NCBI RefSeq assembly: GCF_900105185.1
Contig: NZ_FNTJ01000002.1
Span: 496,001-560,000 of the forward strand
Reading direction: 5' to 3'
DNA: 64,000 nt
From: Pseudomonas saponiphila
Lineage (GTDB): Bacteria; Pseudomonadota; Gammaproteobacteria; Pseudomonadales; Pseudomonadaceae
Below, in pieces: positions 56,207-64,000 of this stretch (position 1 is its first letter; every line of letters begins with the position of its first letter). The notes beneath the pieces were generated by a model that saw only the letters and a list, made by a program, of their open reading frames with translations, was not told the DNA's origin and ran no database searches. The position numbers and the translations under genes are program-made.

Positions 56207-57229
56207 ATGAACCTTCCCTTCAAACGAGTCATCAGTCTGTTCGCCGCGCCGGCCCTGGCGGGGCTCCTGGGCTGCCTGCCGCTGCTGGCCCAGGCCGCCG
56301 AACTCAAGGAGATCCGCATCGCCGTGCCCGACCTCAGCGCCGGCACCCAGCACAGCGGCGGCGGGGTGGTGGACGTGTTGCGCCAGCAGCAGATCTTTGA
56401 AAAGGCCTTCGCCGACCAGGGCATCAAGATCCAGTGGAATTTCTTCAAGGGCGCAGGCCCGGTGATCAACGAAGCCTTTGCCAACGGCCAGGTCGACCTG
56501 GCTTATCTCGGCGACCTGGCGGCCATCATCGGCAAGTCCAATGGCCTGGATACCCGTTTGCTCAGCGCCTCGGCCCGTGGGGTCAAGCACTACCTGGGGG
56601 TGGTGCCGGGCTCCGGGATCAAGACCCTGGAAGACCTCAAGGGCAAGCGCGTGGCGGTGTTCCGTGGCACGGCTACCCAGCTGTCGTTCGACGCGGCCCT
56701 GGCCAGCCGGGGCCTTAGCGAGAAGGACCTGAAAGTGGTCAACCTCGACTTCAACGCGGCGGTGGCGGCCCTGGCGGCCAAGCAGATCGATGCTTCCTGG
56801 GGCAGCACCGGGCTCTCGGCCCTGCGCAGCAAGGGGCTGGCCGAACTGCCCCTGAGCACCAAGGACCTGGGCGGCGCCGGCAGCGTGCAGAGCGTGCTGG
56901 TGGGCGCCGGCAAGTTTGTCGACGAGCATCCCGAGGCCGTGGAAAAACTGCTCAAGGCCCAGCAGCAGGCGGTGCAGTGGCTGACCCAGGACAGCAACAA
57001 GGACGCCTATATCCAGCTGGTGTCGGGCCTGGCCAGCTACCCGCCGGTGATCTTGCAGGAGGACCTCAAGGACCAGCGCCTGAGTGAGATCTTCCCCTCG
57101 ACCCTGGACCCGGTGTTCCTCGGCAAACTGCAGGAATCGGTGGACCTGGCGGCCAAGGAGCGGTTGATCCGCAAGCCGTTCAAGGTCGATGCCTGGGTGG
57201 CGCCGCAACTGGCTGCTGCCGGTCTTTGA
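56207..57229 (+). CDS. atsR: AtsR, periplasmic sulfate-ester binding protein
   Basis: A 340-residue protein with a ~30-residue signal peptide (SLFAAPALAGLLGCLPLLAQ) and a TauA/SsuA-like solute-binding fold (IRIAVPDLSAGTQHSGGGVV, WNFFKGAGPVINEAFANG, LGDLAAIIGKSNG, KRVAVFRGTATQLSF). With the adjacent atsBC genes on the opposite strand it fits AtsR, the ligand-binding part of the aryl/alkyl sulfate ester importer. CAGGAG precedes ATG 56207; the frame from 56144 would lack a signal peptide at the start. Confidence 0.92.
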   Translation: MNLPFKRVISLFAAPALAGLLGCLPLLAQAAELKEIRIAVPDLSAGTQHSGGGVVDVLRQQQIFEKAFADQGIKIQWNFFKGAGPVINEAFANGQVDLAYLGDLAAIIGKSNGLDTRLLSASARGVKHYLGVVPGSGIKTLEDLKGKRVAVFRGTATQLSFDAALASRGLSEKDLKVVNLDFNAAVAALAAKQIDASWGSTGLSALRSKGLAELPLSTKDLGGAGSVQSVLVGAGKFVDEHPEAVEKLLKAQQQAVQWLTQDSNKDAYIQLVSGLASYPPVILQEDLKDQRLSEIFPSTLDPVFLGKLQESVDLAAKERLIRKPFKVDAWVAPQLAAAGL

Positions 57230-57243
57230 AGTCGACGCCATGC

Positions 57244-57335
57244 GCCGACAAGCCGGCTCCTGCGTAGCCCTGTAGGAGCCGGCCTGCCGGCGAGGGCGGT
57301 CTTGAGGGCCTCTTCGCTGGCAAGCCAGCTCCTAC
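57244..57335. repeat. REP cluster after atsR
   Basis: A partial unit (AAGCCGGCTCCTGC, 57250-57263) is followed by an inverted pair, GTAGGAGCCGGCCTGCC (57272) and GGCAAGCCAGCTCCTAC (to 57335), between the convergent atsR and LysR genes. Confidence 0.85.
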
Positions 57336-57378
57336 GGTCGGCGGGGATATCGTGCGGGATCTTGCCGACGAAGCCGTT

Positions 57379-58299
57379 CTACACGGCGATGGCGTGCCCC
57401 TGCCGATCCACCTCCACCAACACCTCGATCAGCTTGCGCGCCGCCGGCGACAGGCGAAAACCGCTGCGGCTGACGATGCCGCAGCGGGCGTTCAGGCTGT
57501 CGAGGTTCTGCGGCAGGTTGCGCCAGTGCAACAGCACCAGCGATCCCTGCTCGATGTCTTCGGCAAAGGCCTCGGCGGTGCCCACGCCAATGGCGTTGGA
57601 CTGGCGGACGATCTTCACCAGCGCCGGAAAGTGTTCGGTTTCGATGGTCGGTGAAAAGTCGATGCGTCCGCTGAGGTTGGCCAGCAGTTTGCGAATCCCC
57701 GGGGGGATCAGGGTGGCGGCCAGGGGGTAATCGAACATGTCGTTGGTGGACAGGCTTTCCTTGGCCAGCAGCGGGTGCCCGGGGCGGCAGAAGAACACCC
57801 CGCGCTTGGGCGTCAGCGGTTGGGTCTGGTAGTTCGGATCGGCCTCGAAATGGCGGATGTCGGCGATGAAGAATTCGATCTCTTCACGGTTCAGGCTGCG
57901 GCTGAGTTTCTCCCAGTTATCCACGGCAAAGCAGGTGCGCACCTTGGGGTGGGCACTGGTGAATTGCGCCACCGCGTCGGGCACCAGTTTCACCGCCGGC
58001 GCCGGGCCGCAGCCGAAGCGCACCTCACCGGCGTCGAGCTTGGTCATCTGCGTCACTTCACTGCTGAGCAAGGCCGCGCCCTGGACCAGGCTCAAGGCGT
58101 GCTGCAGCACCACCTGGCCTTCCGGGGTGGGGCGCAGGTCCTTGTTGCCGCGGTCCACCAAGACACAACCGAACTCCTGTTCCAGGCCCTGGATACTGCG
58201 GCTGAAGGCCGGCTGGGTAATGCCCATGGCATCGGCGGCACGGACAAAACTGCGGTGTTCATTAAGGGCGATGAAGTAACGCAATTGGCGAAGATCCAT
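57379..58299 (-). CDS. LysR-family regulator of the sulfate-ester locus
   Basis: A 306-residue LysR regulator: N-terminal winged HTH (LRQLRYFIALNEHRSFVRAA, ITQPAFSRSIQGLEQEFG) and a periplasmic-binding-like effector domain. It is divergent from atsK and beside atsRBCA, so control of one or both is likely. It is a paralogue of the regulator at the right edge (both have EFF-AD-RHFEADP and a GHPL block). A 5-codon longer start at 58314 exists; 58299 is the canonical MDLRQLRYF start. Confidence 0.92.
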   Translation of the reverse strand: MDLRQLRYFIALNEHRSFVRAADAMGITQPAFSRSIQGLEQEFGCVLVDRGNKDLRPTPEGQVVLQHALSLVQGAALLSSEVTQMTKLDAGEVRFGCGPAPAVKLVPDAVAQFTSAHPKVRTCFAVDNWEKLSRSLNREEIEFFIADIRHFEADPNYQTQPLTPKRGVFFCRPGHPLLAKESLSTNDMFDYPLAATLIPPGIRKLLANLSGRIDFSPTIETEHFPALVKIVRQSNAIGVGTAEAFAEDIEQGSLVLLHWRNLPQNLDSLNARCGIVSRSGFRLSPAARKLIEVLVEVDRQGHAIAV

Positions 58300-58399
58300 A
58301 TGCTTTCCCGGCATCCGAAAAATAGCTCGAAGGCATTTGCGACGAGTGAGGCATGAGGTTTTAAATGCAAGCTCTTATTCCGTCAACGAAGCATGTGGT

Positions 58400-58429
58400 T
58401 ATCTATTAGATCTAAATTGAATATAGATA
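58400..58429. promoter_or_regulatory. Candidate LysR operator between the LysR gene and atsK
   Basis: TATCTAT (58400-58406) and ATAGATA (58423-58429) are inverted, and TTAGATCTAA (58406-58415) is a perfect 10-base palindrome between them. It is an AT-rich block 54 bases before atsK. Confidence 0.5.
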
Positions 58430-58482
58430 GAGCGTTGTTTCGCGGCGGTTCCAACCGTAAGCAGTCGATGAGGGTGTACCTG

Positions 58483-59388
58483 ATGAGCAATGCCGCCTTA
58501 GCCGTTAAACCCGCTGTCCATGCCCTTGATATCCACCCGGTGGCCGGTCGCATCGGCGCCGAGATCCGTGGCGTGCAACTGTCCGGCGAGCTGGACGCCG
58601 CCACCGTGGAAGCCATCCAGCAGGCGCTGGTGCAGTACAAGGTGATCTTCTTCCGTGGCCAGACCCACCTCGACGACCAGAGCCAGGAAGCCTTCTCGCA
58701 CCTGTTGGGCGAGCCGGTGGCCCACCCCACCGTGCCTGTGCGCGACGGCACCCGCTACCTGCTGGAACTGGACGGCGCCGAAGGCCAGCGGGCCAACTCC
58801 TGGCACACCGACGTGACCTTCGTCGACGCCTACCCAAAGGCCTCGATCCTGCGCTCGGTGGTGGCCCCGGCCTCCGGAGGCGACACGGTGTGGGCCAACA
58901 CCGCCACCGCCTACAACGAACTCTCGGCAGAACTGCGGGAGCTGGCGGACAAACTCTGGGCGGTGCACAGCAACGAATACGACTACGCCGGGGCCAAGCC
59001 CGATGTCTCGGCAGAGAAGCTGGAGCGCTACCGCAAAGTCTTTACCTCCACCGTATTCGAGACGGAACACCCGATCGTCCGCGTGCACCCCGAGAGCGGC
59101 GAAAAGAGCCTGGTGCTGGGGCATTTCGTCAAGCGCATCAAGGGCTATTCCCAGGCCGATTCGGCGCACCTGTTCAACCTGCTGCAAAGCCACGTGACCC
59201 GCCTGGAAAACACCGTGCGCTGGCGCTGGAGCGCCGGTGACGTGGCGATCTGGGACAACCGCTCGACCCAGCATTACGCCGTGGACGACTACGGCACCCA
59301 GGACCGCATCGTGCGCCGCGTGACCCTCAAGGGCGATGTCCCGGTGGGTGTCCACGGCCAGCGCAGCCAGACCATCAAGGGCCTCTGA
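58483..59388 (+). CDS. atsK: AtsK, 2-oxoglutarate-dependent alkyl sulfatase
   Basis: A 301-residue Fe(II)/2-oxoglutarate dioxygenase of the TauD family, the same length as P. putida AtsK. The iron ligands fall at the known positions: His108 and Asp110 (SWHTDVTF) and His264 (STQHYAVDDYG); Arg275 and Arg279 bind 2-oxoglutarate and sulfate. It cleaves medium-chain alkyl sulfate esters to aldehyde and sulfate in the cytosol, complementing hydrolytic AtsA. GAGGGTG precedes ATG 58483; the frame is open from 58393. A tandem REP array follows. Confidence 0.96.
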   Translation: MSNAALAVKPAVHALDIHPVAGRIGAEIRGVQLSGELDAATVEAIQQALVQYKVIFFRGQTHLDDQSQEAFSHLLGEPVAHPTVPVRDGTRYLLELDGAEGQRANSWHTDVTFVDAYPKASILRSVVAPASGGDTVWANTATAYNELSAELRELADKLWAVHSNEYDYAGAKPDVSAEKLERYRKVFTSTVFETEHPIVRVHPESGEKSLVLGHFVKRIKGYSQADSAHLFNLLQSHVTRLENTVRWRWSAGDVAIWDNRSTQHYAVDDYGTQDRIVRRVTLKGDVPVGVHGQRSQTIKGL

Positions 59389-59401
59389 CCCGTCCCATCT
59401 A

Positions 59402-59722
59402 CCCGATGAGCCCGCCTGCCGTAGGAGCTGGCTTGCCAGCGAAGGCGTCCCTGAGCGCGAGGCAAGGTTTCAGGGCCTCTTCGCCGGCAAGCCGGCTCCT
59501 ACCGGCATTTACCCGATGAGCCCGCCTGCTGTAGGAGCTGGCTTGCCAGCGAAGGCGTCCCTGAGTTCGAGGCAAGGTTTCAGGGCCTATTCGCCGGCAA
59601 GCCGGCTCCTACCGGCATTTATCCGATGAGCCTGCCTGCTGTAGGAGCTGGCTTGCCAGCGAAGGCGTCCCTGAGCGTGGGGCAAGGTTCAAGGGCCTCT
59701 TCGCCGGCAAGCCGGCTCCTAC
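59402..59722. repeat. Tandem array of three 110-base REP-doublet repeats
   Basis: Three near-identical copies start at 59402, 59512 and 59622. Each has a CCCGATGAGCCCGCCTGC leader, GTAGGAGCTGGCTTGCCAGC, a ~40-base spacer with GAAGGCGTCCCTGAGC and GGCAAGGTTTCAGGGCC, and GCCGGCAAGCCGGCTCCTAC. It fills the 354-base gap between convergent atsK and the sulfatase gene. Confidence 0.95.
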
Positions 59723-59742
59723 GGTGGGAGGCGCGGTTGGGC

Positions 59743-61359
59743 CTACCACACGCCGATCGGCACCAGCTTCTCGCTTTCCGGTTCGCCGTAGCGAAAACGC
59801 TGGCCGCGCAGGTCGATCTCTTCATGGCTGATGGTGGTGCGGCGTTTCAGGCCACGCAGCCACTCCAGCAGATACCCCAGGTGTTCTTCACGCACCGCGG
59901 CATAGGCCGGGTCGGCCCCTAGGTCATGCAGTTCCTGAGGGTCGTTGTGCAGGTCGAACAGCTGTGGGCGCAAGCCGTCATAGGCCAGGTACTTCCAGCG
60001 CTCACTGCGCACCATGGTCATGCGGCAGCGGTCGATGGGCTGGCCCAGGCGCTCCCGGGCCGGGGCCTGGAAGGCGTAGTCGTATTCGCTGATGGCGTAG
60101 CGGCGCCAGTCCGCTGTCGCGCCGTGCAGCAACGGGATCAGCGAGCGGCCTTCCAGGCGGTGTTCGGCCCCCGGCAGGCCCAGGGCATCGAGGAAGGTCG
60201 GCAGGGCGTCGATGGTTTCCACCAGGCGCTCGTCCACGCTGCCACGACGGCTGTCCGCCGCCGCCCGCGGGTCGCGGACAATCAGCGGCACGCCCACCGC
60301 CGGCTCCAGCAGGAACTCCTTTTCTCCCAGGTAGTGGTCGCCGAGGAAGTCGCCGTGGTCGCTGGTGAAGACGATCAGGGTGTCGTCCCAGCGGCCATTG
60401 CTCTGCAGGAAATCAAATAGCCGGCCCAACTGATCGTCCACCTGCTTGATCAGCCCCATGTAGGTTGGCACCACGTTCAGGCGCACCTCATCCCGGGAAA
60501 AATTCAGGCTCTCTTGATGCTGGCGAAACGCAGCGTAGACCGGGTGATCGCTGAGCTGCCCGGGCGCGGCGCGCACCGCCGGGATCACCTGCTCGGGGCC
60601 ATACAGGGCGTGGTACGGCGCTGGGGCGATGTAGGGCCAGTGCGGCTTGATGTAGGACAGGTGCAGGCACCAGGGCTGCTCGCCCTGCTCATTGATGAAG
60701 TCGATGGCGCGGTCGGTGGTGTAGACGGTTTCCGAGTGTTCTTCGGCGACCCGGGCCGGCAGGTGGGCGTTGCGCATCTTCCAGCCGCTGAGGATCTGCC
60801 CCTGCTCGCCGGCCCCGGCGTTGGCCCAGTCGTGCCAGGGGTTGAGCCCGTCGTAGCCGAGGCTGCGCAGGTAATGGGTGTAGGGCGCGGCATCGCGCTT
60901 GTCGTCGAAGATCGGGTCGTCGGGGTAGATGCCGTCGTGACGCAAGTAGGGTTCGAAGCCGACCTCGTTGAGCGCCTCGGCCTGGGGGCTGTCGGGATCG
61001 ATGGCCAGGCGTTGCAGGGCATCGAGATTGGGCGTGGCGTGGGTCTTGCCCACCAGCGCGGTGCGGATGCCGTGGGGCCGCAGGTAGTCGCCCAGGGTCA
61101 GTTCTTCCAGGGGCAGGGGCACGGCGTTCCAGGCCACCTGATGGCTGCTGACATAGCGCCCGGTGTAGGCCGACATGCGCGAAGGGCCGCAGATGGTGCC
61201 CTGGGTGTAGGCGCGGCTGAAGCGCACCCCGGCGGCGGCCAGGCGATCGATGTTCGGGGTGTGCAGGTGCGGGTGGCCGTAGCACGAGAGGTAATCCCGG
61301 CGTAGCTGGTCGCACATGATGTAGAGCACGTTGCGCACGGGTGGAAGGCTATTGGACAT
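59743..61359 (-). CDS. Sulfatase-family hydrolase (phosphonate monoester hydrolase-like)
   Basis: A 538-residue alkaline-phosphatase-superfamily enzyme. Cys57 in TICGPSRMSAYTG is the formylglycine site; MCDQLRRDYL supplies the first metal ligand and FTSDHGDFLGDH the later ones. Overall it resembles the promiscuous phosphonate monoester hydrolase/arylsulfatase group more than AtsA. No signal peptide, so it is cytosolic. Its location beside atsK and atsRBCA points to sulfate-ester use; the true substrate cannot be read off. The start ATG 61359 is the family start; the frame is open to 61455. Confidence 0.88.
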   Translation of the reverse strand: MSNSLPPVRNVLYIMCDQLRRDYLSCYGHPHLHTPNIDRLAAAGVRFSRAYTQGTICGPSRMSAYTGRYVSSHQVAWNAVPLPLEELTLGDYLRPHGIRTALVGKTHATPNLDALQRLAIDPDSPQAEALNEVGFEPYLRHDGIYPDDPIFDDKRDAAPYTHYLRSLGYDGLNPWHDWANAGAGEQGQILSGWKMRNAHLPARVAEEHSETVYTTDRAIDFINEQGEQPWCLHLSYIKPHWPYIAPAPYHALYGPEQVIPAVRAAPGQLSDHPVYAAFRQHQESLNFSRDEVRLNVVPTYMGLIKQVDDQLGRLFDFLQSNGRWDDTLIVFTSDHGDFLGDHYLGEKEFLLEPAVGVPLIVRDPRAAADSRRGSVDERLVETIDALPTFLDALGLPGAEHRLEGRSLIPLLHGATADWRRYAISEYDYAFQAPARERLGQPIDRCRMTMVRSERWKYLAYDGLRPQLFDLHNDPQELHDLGADPAYAAVREEHLGYLLEWLRGLKRRTTISHEEIDLRGQRFRYGEPESEKLVPIGVW

Positions 61360-61688
61360 GGGGTTCACCGAAGGAAAGACAGGCGAGGTTTTTCGCCTTC
61401 GGCGGGGGCTATCGGCAAGCGCATTTGCCGAATAGTTTTGATGCAGGGCGCGCATAACCGCAGGTGTTGGCGTCTCAGGGTTACGAAAGCACTTCAGTGT
61501 GAGGTGCGGGCTTGTTATCCGTTGAGCGTCTGTTGGCAGAGCAAGCTATTATCCGACGTTATGTTTCTGTGTGATTTCAGCGTCATTCAAACCTTGATAA
61601 CAAGATTTACCAAGTAAGACTCCTGACAGTGTTAACGTCTGCCGGCGGCTAATTTTCACATCGCCATCGCTCTTATCTCGAGGAAAGC
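61360..61688. promoter_or_regulatory. Divergent region between sulfatase and ATPase genes
   Basis: A 329-base, comparatively AT-rich stretch (especially 61540-61640) with no gene seen. It must hold the sulfatase and ATPase promoters. TTGATAACAAG (61594) is a possible -35 for the ATPase operon; no clear operator or terminator was found. Confidence 0.35.
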
Positions 61689-62732
61689 ATGCTCAAACGA
61701 CTCCACATCAAAAACTTCACAGTCTTTGAAGAGGCCGATCTGCAGTTCAGTAAACAGCTGAATGTGATCGTGGGGGAGAATGGCGCGGGAAAGACGCATC
61801 TGTTGAAGCTGGCATACGCCGGGCTCGCGACCAGTTCCGAGGAGCGCAACCGGCCGAATGCGGCATCCATGGAACCGACAAAATCTGTTTTGCAGTTGCG
61901 AATGGCCGATAAGCTGGTGGGGGTTTTCCGTCCTGAGTCACTAGGAAGACTGGCCCGGCGCAAGCGAGGCCGCGAGCGATGTGATGTGAAGTTTTTCTTC
62001 GATAAGAGTGAATACGACCTGGCTTTCAGTTTCGCCACTAACAGCAAGACCGAAGTCAGTGTCGAACATCTGCCCAAATGTTGGCTCAAGGCAACACCTA
62101 CGTATTTACCGACGCGTGAGTTGTTGAGCATCTACCCAAACTTTCTTGCGGTTTATGAGAACCACTACCTGGAGTTTGAGGAAACCTGGCGTGACACCTG
62201 CAGGCTACTTGGCGGGTTATTGCGTAAGGGACCGACCGAAGATCGTATTCGCGAGTTGCTCAGCCCTCTGGAAACCGCGATGCAGGGCAGTATTGAGCTG
62301 GATAAAAATGGGCGTTTTTATCTACGTAATGTCAGCGGCAGAATGGAAATTCCACTGGTAGCGGAGGGTTTGCGAAAGTTGGGCATGCTGGCACGTCTGA
62401 TCAGTACGGGGGCCTTGCTGCATCAGGGGTATCTGTTCTGGGATGAACCGGAAGCGAACCTCAACCCTCGCTTGATCAAGCAAGTGGCCAAAACCATCGT
62501 TGACTTGAGCGCGAGTGGCATCCAGATATTCATAGCCACCCACAGCCTGTTTTTACTACGTGAGCTGGACATTCTGTTAACTGAAAAGCCTCAGGATGCA
62601 GCGTTTTTTGGTCTTCACAGCAGTGAAGGCGGGATTACCGTGAAACAAGGTGGGAGTTTGGAAGATATCGGCGATATCACCGCTCTTGAAGAAAGCCTGC
62701 AACAGTCCGACCGTTATCTGGCATTGGAGTGA
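61689..62732 (+). CDS. AAA/ABC-type ATPase (AAA_15/21 OLD-like) of a candidate defence pair
   Basis: A 347-residue ATPase. [18 protein letters not shown] opening ([13 protein letters not shown]), Walker A GENGAGKT (29-36), signature-like VAEGLRKLG (224-232), Walker B YLFWDEPE (Asp252-Glu253) and switch His285 (IATHS) are all intact, as in SMC/ABC-like AAA_15/21 proteins. No TOPRIM domain follows, unlike OLD nucleases. It is coupled to a small nuclease-like gene. Such stand-alone ATPases are the motor or sensor of many phage-defence systems. Codon choice is less GC-biased than in its neighbours, a hint of transfer. Confidence 0.85.
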   Translation: MLKRLHIKNFTVFEEADLQFSKQLNVIVGENGAGKTHLLKLAYAGLATSSEERNRPNAASMEPTKSVLQLRMADKLVGVFRPESLGRLARRKRGRERCDVKFFFDKSEYDLAFSFATNSKTEVSVEHLPKCWLKATPTYLPTRELLSIYPNFLAVYENHYLEFEETWRDTCRLLGGLLRKGPTEDRIRELLSPLETAMQGSIELDKNGRFYLRNVSGRMEIPLVAEGLRKLGMLARLISTGALLHQGYLFWDEPEANLNPRLIKQVAKTIVDLSASGIQIFIATHSLFLLRELDILLTEKPQDAAFFGLHSSEGGITVKQGGSLEDIGDITALEESLQQSDRYLALE

Positions 62733-62737
62733 AGGGC

Positions 62738-63241
62738 ATGTCGGTTTTGCAGATTGAGAGGCTGACCTTTACGTTTCCGGCCCATTGGCAAGCCAGCAAG
62801 TTCGATGACTGGGGTTTCTATCGCAATCATTTCGTTAGGCAGCGCAATGATATTCAAGCTGTAGATATCCTGGCGCTGTCCCCGGATCAAATAGCCTTTT
62901 TCATCGAGGTCAAAGATTATCGTCACCCTCAGGCGCTCAAGCCATCGGCCTTACCCGAAGCGATTGCCAACAAGGTGTTTTGCACTTTGGCAGCTTTGCT
63001 GCCGGCCCGTCTGAATGGCAATACCTTGGAGCATGAGCGGGCGCTGAGCCAAGCCGTTCTCAATTGTCACAGGTTGCATGTGGTCGTGCACATCGAACAG
63101 CCTGCCGCACACCAGCCCAAGGTCGAACTTGCGGACATCAAGCACAAGCTTAAACAACTACTGCGAGCTATAGACGCTCACCCAAAGATAGTCAGCATGA
63201 AAAGGCCTCAAGCAATGGCGTGGCTTGTTACGGCCCGTTAA
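62738..63241 (+). CDS. Small protein with PD-(D/E)XK-like motif, partner of the ATPase
   Basis: A 167-residue protein. VDILALSPDQIAFFIEVKDYR has Asp43 and Glu57-x-Lys59 at the spacing of a PD-(D/E)XK nuclease core on two adjacent strands; no other family was recognised. The C-terminal half (ERALSQAVLNCHRLHVVVHIE, DIKHKLKQLLRAI) is alpha/beta. GGAG within the ATPase stop region supports ATG 62738; an overlapping GTG at 62729 is possible. The ATPase may control its cleavage activity. Nuclease activity is an inference from one motif. Confidence 0.7.
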   Translation: MSVLQIERLTFTFPAHWQASKFDDWGFYRNHFVRQRNDIQAVDILALSPDQIAFFIEVKDYRHPQALKPSALPEAIANKVFCTLAALLPARLNGNTLEHERALSQAVLNCHRLHVVVHIEQPAAHQPKVELADIKHKLKQLLRAIDAHPKIVSMKRPQAMAWLVTAR

Positions 63242-63364
63242 TCAAAGCTTTCGCGAGTATTTCATCACGCCGTCATTTCTTCTCACGCTGCCTTCAGCTG
63301 TTGTTTATCAGCATACGCCTGCAATTTCCCTGCTCTTCACATTCGAAGACAGTCCTGAAACCCA

Positions 63365-64000
63365 TCAGACGGCGATCTTGTCCAGGCTGCACACGTCCTC
63401 GTCCTGTTCGTCGGTGGCCTTGATCTCTTCGATCATCGCCGCTGCCAGGGGCGACAGGCGGTAGCCGGCGCGGCTGACGATGCCGTAGCGGGTGTAGAGC
63501 TCTTCCAGGTCGTCGGCCAGGCCGTCGATCTTCAGGCACACCAGTTCGCCCTTGGCGTTGTGCAACGCGTCGCTGTAGGAGCCGACGATGCCGATGGCGT
63601 CCGAGCGCAGCACCACCCCCAGCAGGCTGTAGCTGTTTTCGCATTCCACATTGGGCGTGTAGTCCGGCTTGCCGCAGAGGTCGACGATGACCTTGCGCAG
63701 GTTCGGCGGGCGGATGGTCACCGCCAGCGGGTAGCTAATCAGTTCGCTGGCGCTGACGCTGTCGCGCTGGGCCAGCGGATGCCCGGCGCGGCAGCAGAAA
63801 TGCCATTTGCGCGGGCGCAGGCGGTGAGTCAGGTAGTCCGGGTCGGCTTCGAAGTGGCGGGTGTCGGCCACGAAGAATTCGAACTCTTCGCTGAGCAGGC
63901 GCTTGCTCAGGCTTTGCCAGTCATCCACCTGGAACTGCACCCGGGCCTTGGGGTAGCGCCCGATGAAGCGGCCGATGGCCCGGGGGATCAATCCCGAGGC
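63365..64000 (-). CDS. LysR-family regulator (N-terminus cut by window edge)
   Basis: The C-terminal 211 residues of a LysR regulator: effector-binding domain from IGRYPKARVQFQVDDWQSL to the end. FEFFVADTRHFEADP, FCCRAGHPLAQRDS and YGIVSRAGYRLSPLAAAMIEEI mirror the regulator at 57379, so they are paralogues. The DNA-binding domain lies beyond 64000. It is convergent with the ATPase/nuclease-like pair. It probably controls another organosulfur gene set to the right. Confidence 0.9.
   Translation of the reverse strand, partial: ASGLIPRAIGRFIGRYPKARVQFQVDDWQSLSKRLLSEEFEFFVADTRHFEADPDYLTHRLRPRKWHFCCRAGHPLAQRDSVSASELISYPLAVTIRPPNLRKVIVDLCGKPDYTPNVECENSYSLLGVVLRSDAIGIVGSYSDALHNAKGELVCLKIDGLADDLEELYTRYGIVSRAGYRLSPLAAAMIEEIKATDEQDEDVCSLDKIAV

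Noticed and set aside
59402..59722. CRISPR-like regularly spaced repeats
   Set aside because: The 110-base units are identical through repeat and spacer and are paired REP palindromes; no cas genes nearby.

Overview
This 64 kb window is chromosomal DNA of a Pseudomonas, most likely of the P. fluorescens/protegens/chlororaphis group. The evidence is high GC content, short REP palindromes of the GTAGGAGC-GGCTTGCC class between genes, a complete pgaABCD locus, gabDT, an oscA-sbp-cysTWA sulfate operon next to a desA-type desaturase and a PAS-GGDEF-EAL protein, and an atsRBCA/atsK sulfate-ester system. The species call is an inference from gene content. About 65 protein genes and one tRNA gene (Arg, CCG) can be supported; no prophage, insertion sequence, CRISPR array or rRNA is visible.

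Layout. 1-4.4 kb: an edge-cut exported protein, a membrane glycosyltransferase, a YbaK-type deacylase, a DUF2789 protein and a RHH/ParE-type toxin-antitoxin pair. 4.5-9.6 kb: a MarR-controlled five-gene efflux operon (MarR, FUSC pump, DUF1656, HlyD adaptor, outer-membrane factor) with coupled starts. 9.7-12 kb: a small membrane protein and a DUF945 protein. 12.3-18.7 kb: pgaABCD for poly-N-acetylglucosamine. 18.8-20.5 kb: DUF4291, small unknown genes and brnTA. 20.7-24.7 kb: a PEBP protein, then a vWA lipoprotein / ECF sigma / membrane anti-sigma-like operon. 24.7-26.2 kb: two unknown genes and tRNA-Arg.

26.4-29.5 kb is the most unusual region. It is an R-body (refractile body, reb) locus with its own ECF-like sigma factor, four RebB/killing-trait domain proteins (two of them a recent tandem duplicate) and one unknown alanine/proline-rich protein.

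29.9-43.2 kb: gabDT, an HDOD response regulator, a PAS-GGDEF cyclase, desA, a PAS-GGDEF-EAL protein, and oscA-sbp-cysTWA for sulfate uptake. 43.3-51.6 kb: an Mpo1-like protein, a Crp/Fnr regulator, hiuH plus a GlcG/HbpS protein divergent from an HprRS/CusRS-like two-component system with a perfect ATTACAA-N2-TTGTAAT box, hipBA, and an AraC regulator divergent from a second desaturase. 51.8-61.4 kb: a sulfur-scavenging block consisting of atsA, atsC and atsB (one strand), atsR, a LysR regulator, atsK and a second sulfatase. 61.7-63.2 kb: an AAA/ABC-type ATPase translationally coupled to a small protein with a PD-(D/E)XK-like motif, a candidate uncharacterised defence pair inside the sulfur block. 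The right edge cuts a LysR paralogue.

The sulfur genes form a coherent programme: import of sulfate (sbp-cysTWA), import of sulfate esters (atsRBC), release of sulfate by hydrolysis (atsA, second sulfatase) or by 2-oxoglutarate-dependent oxygenation (atsK). Their promoters are AT-rich and share TTCTTA/TAAGAA and TAGTATTT...CCGTGCCTA elements.
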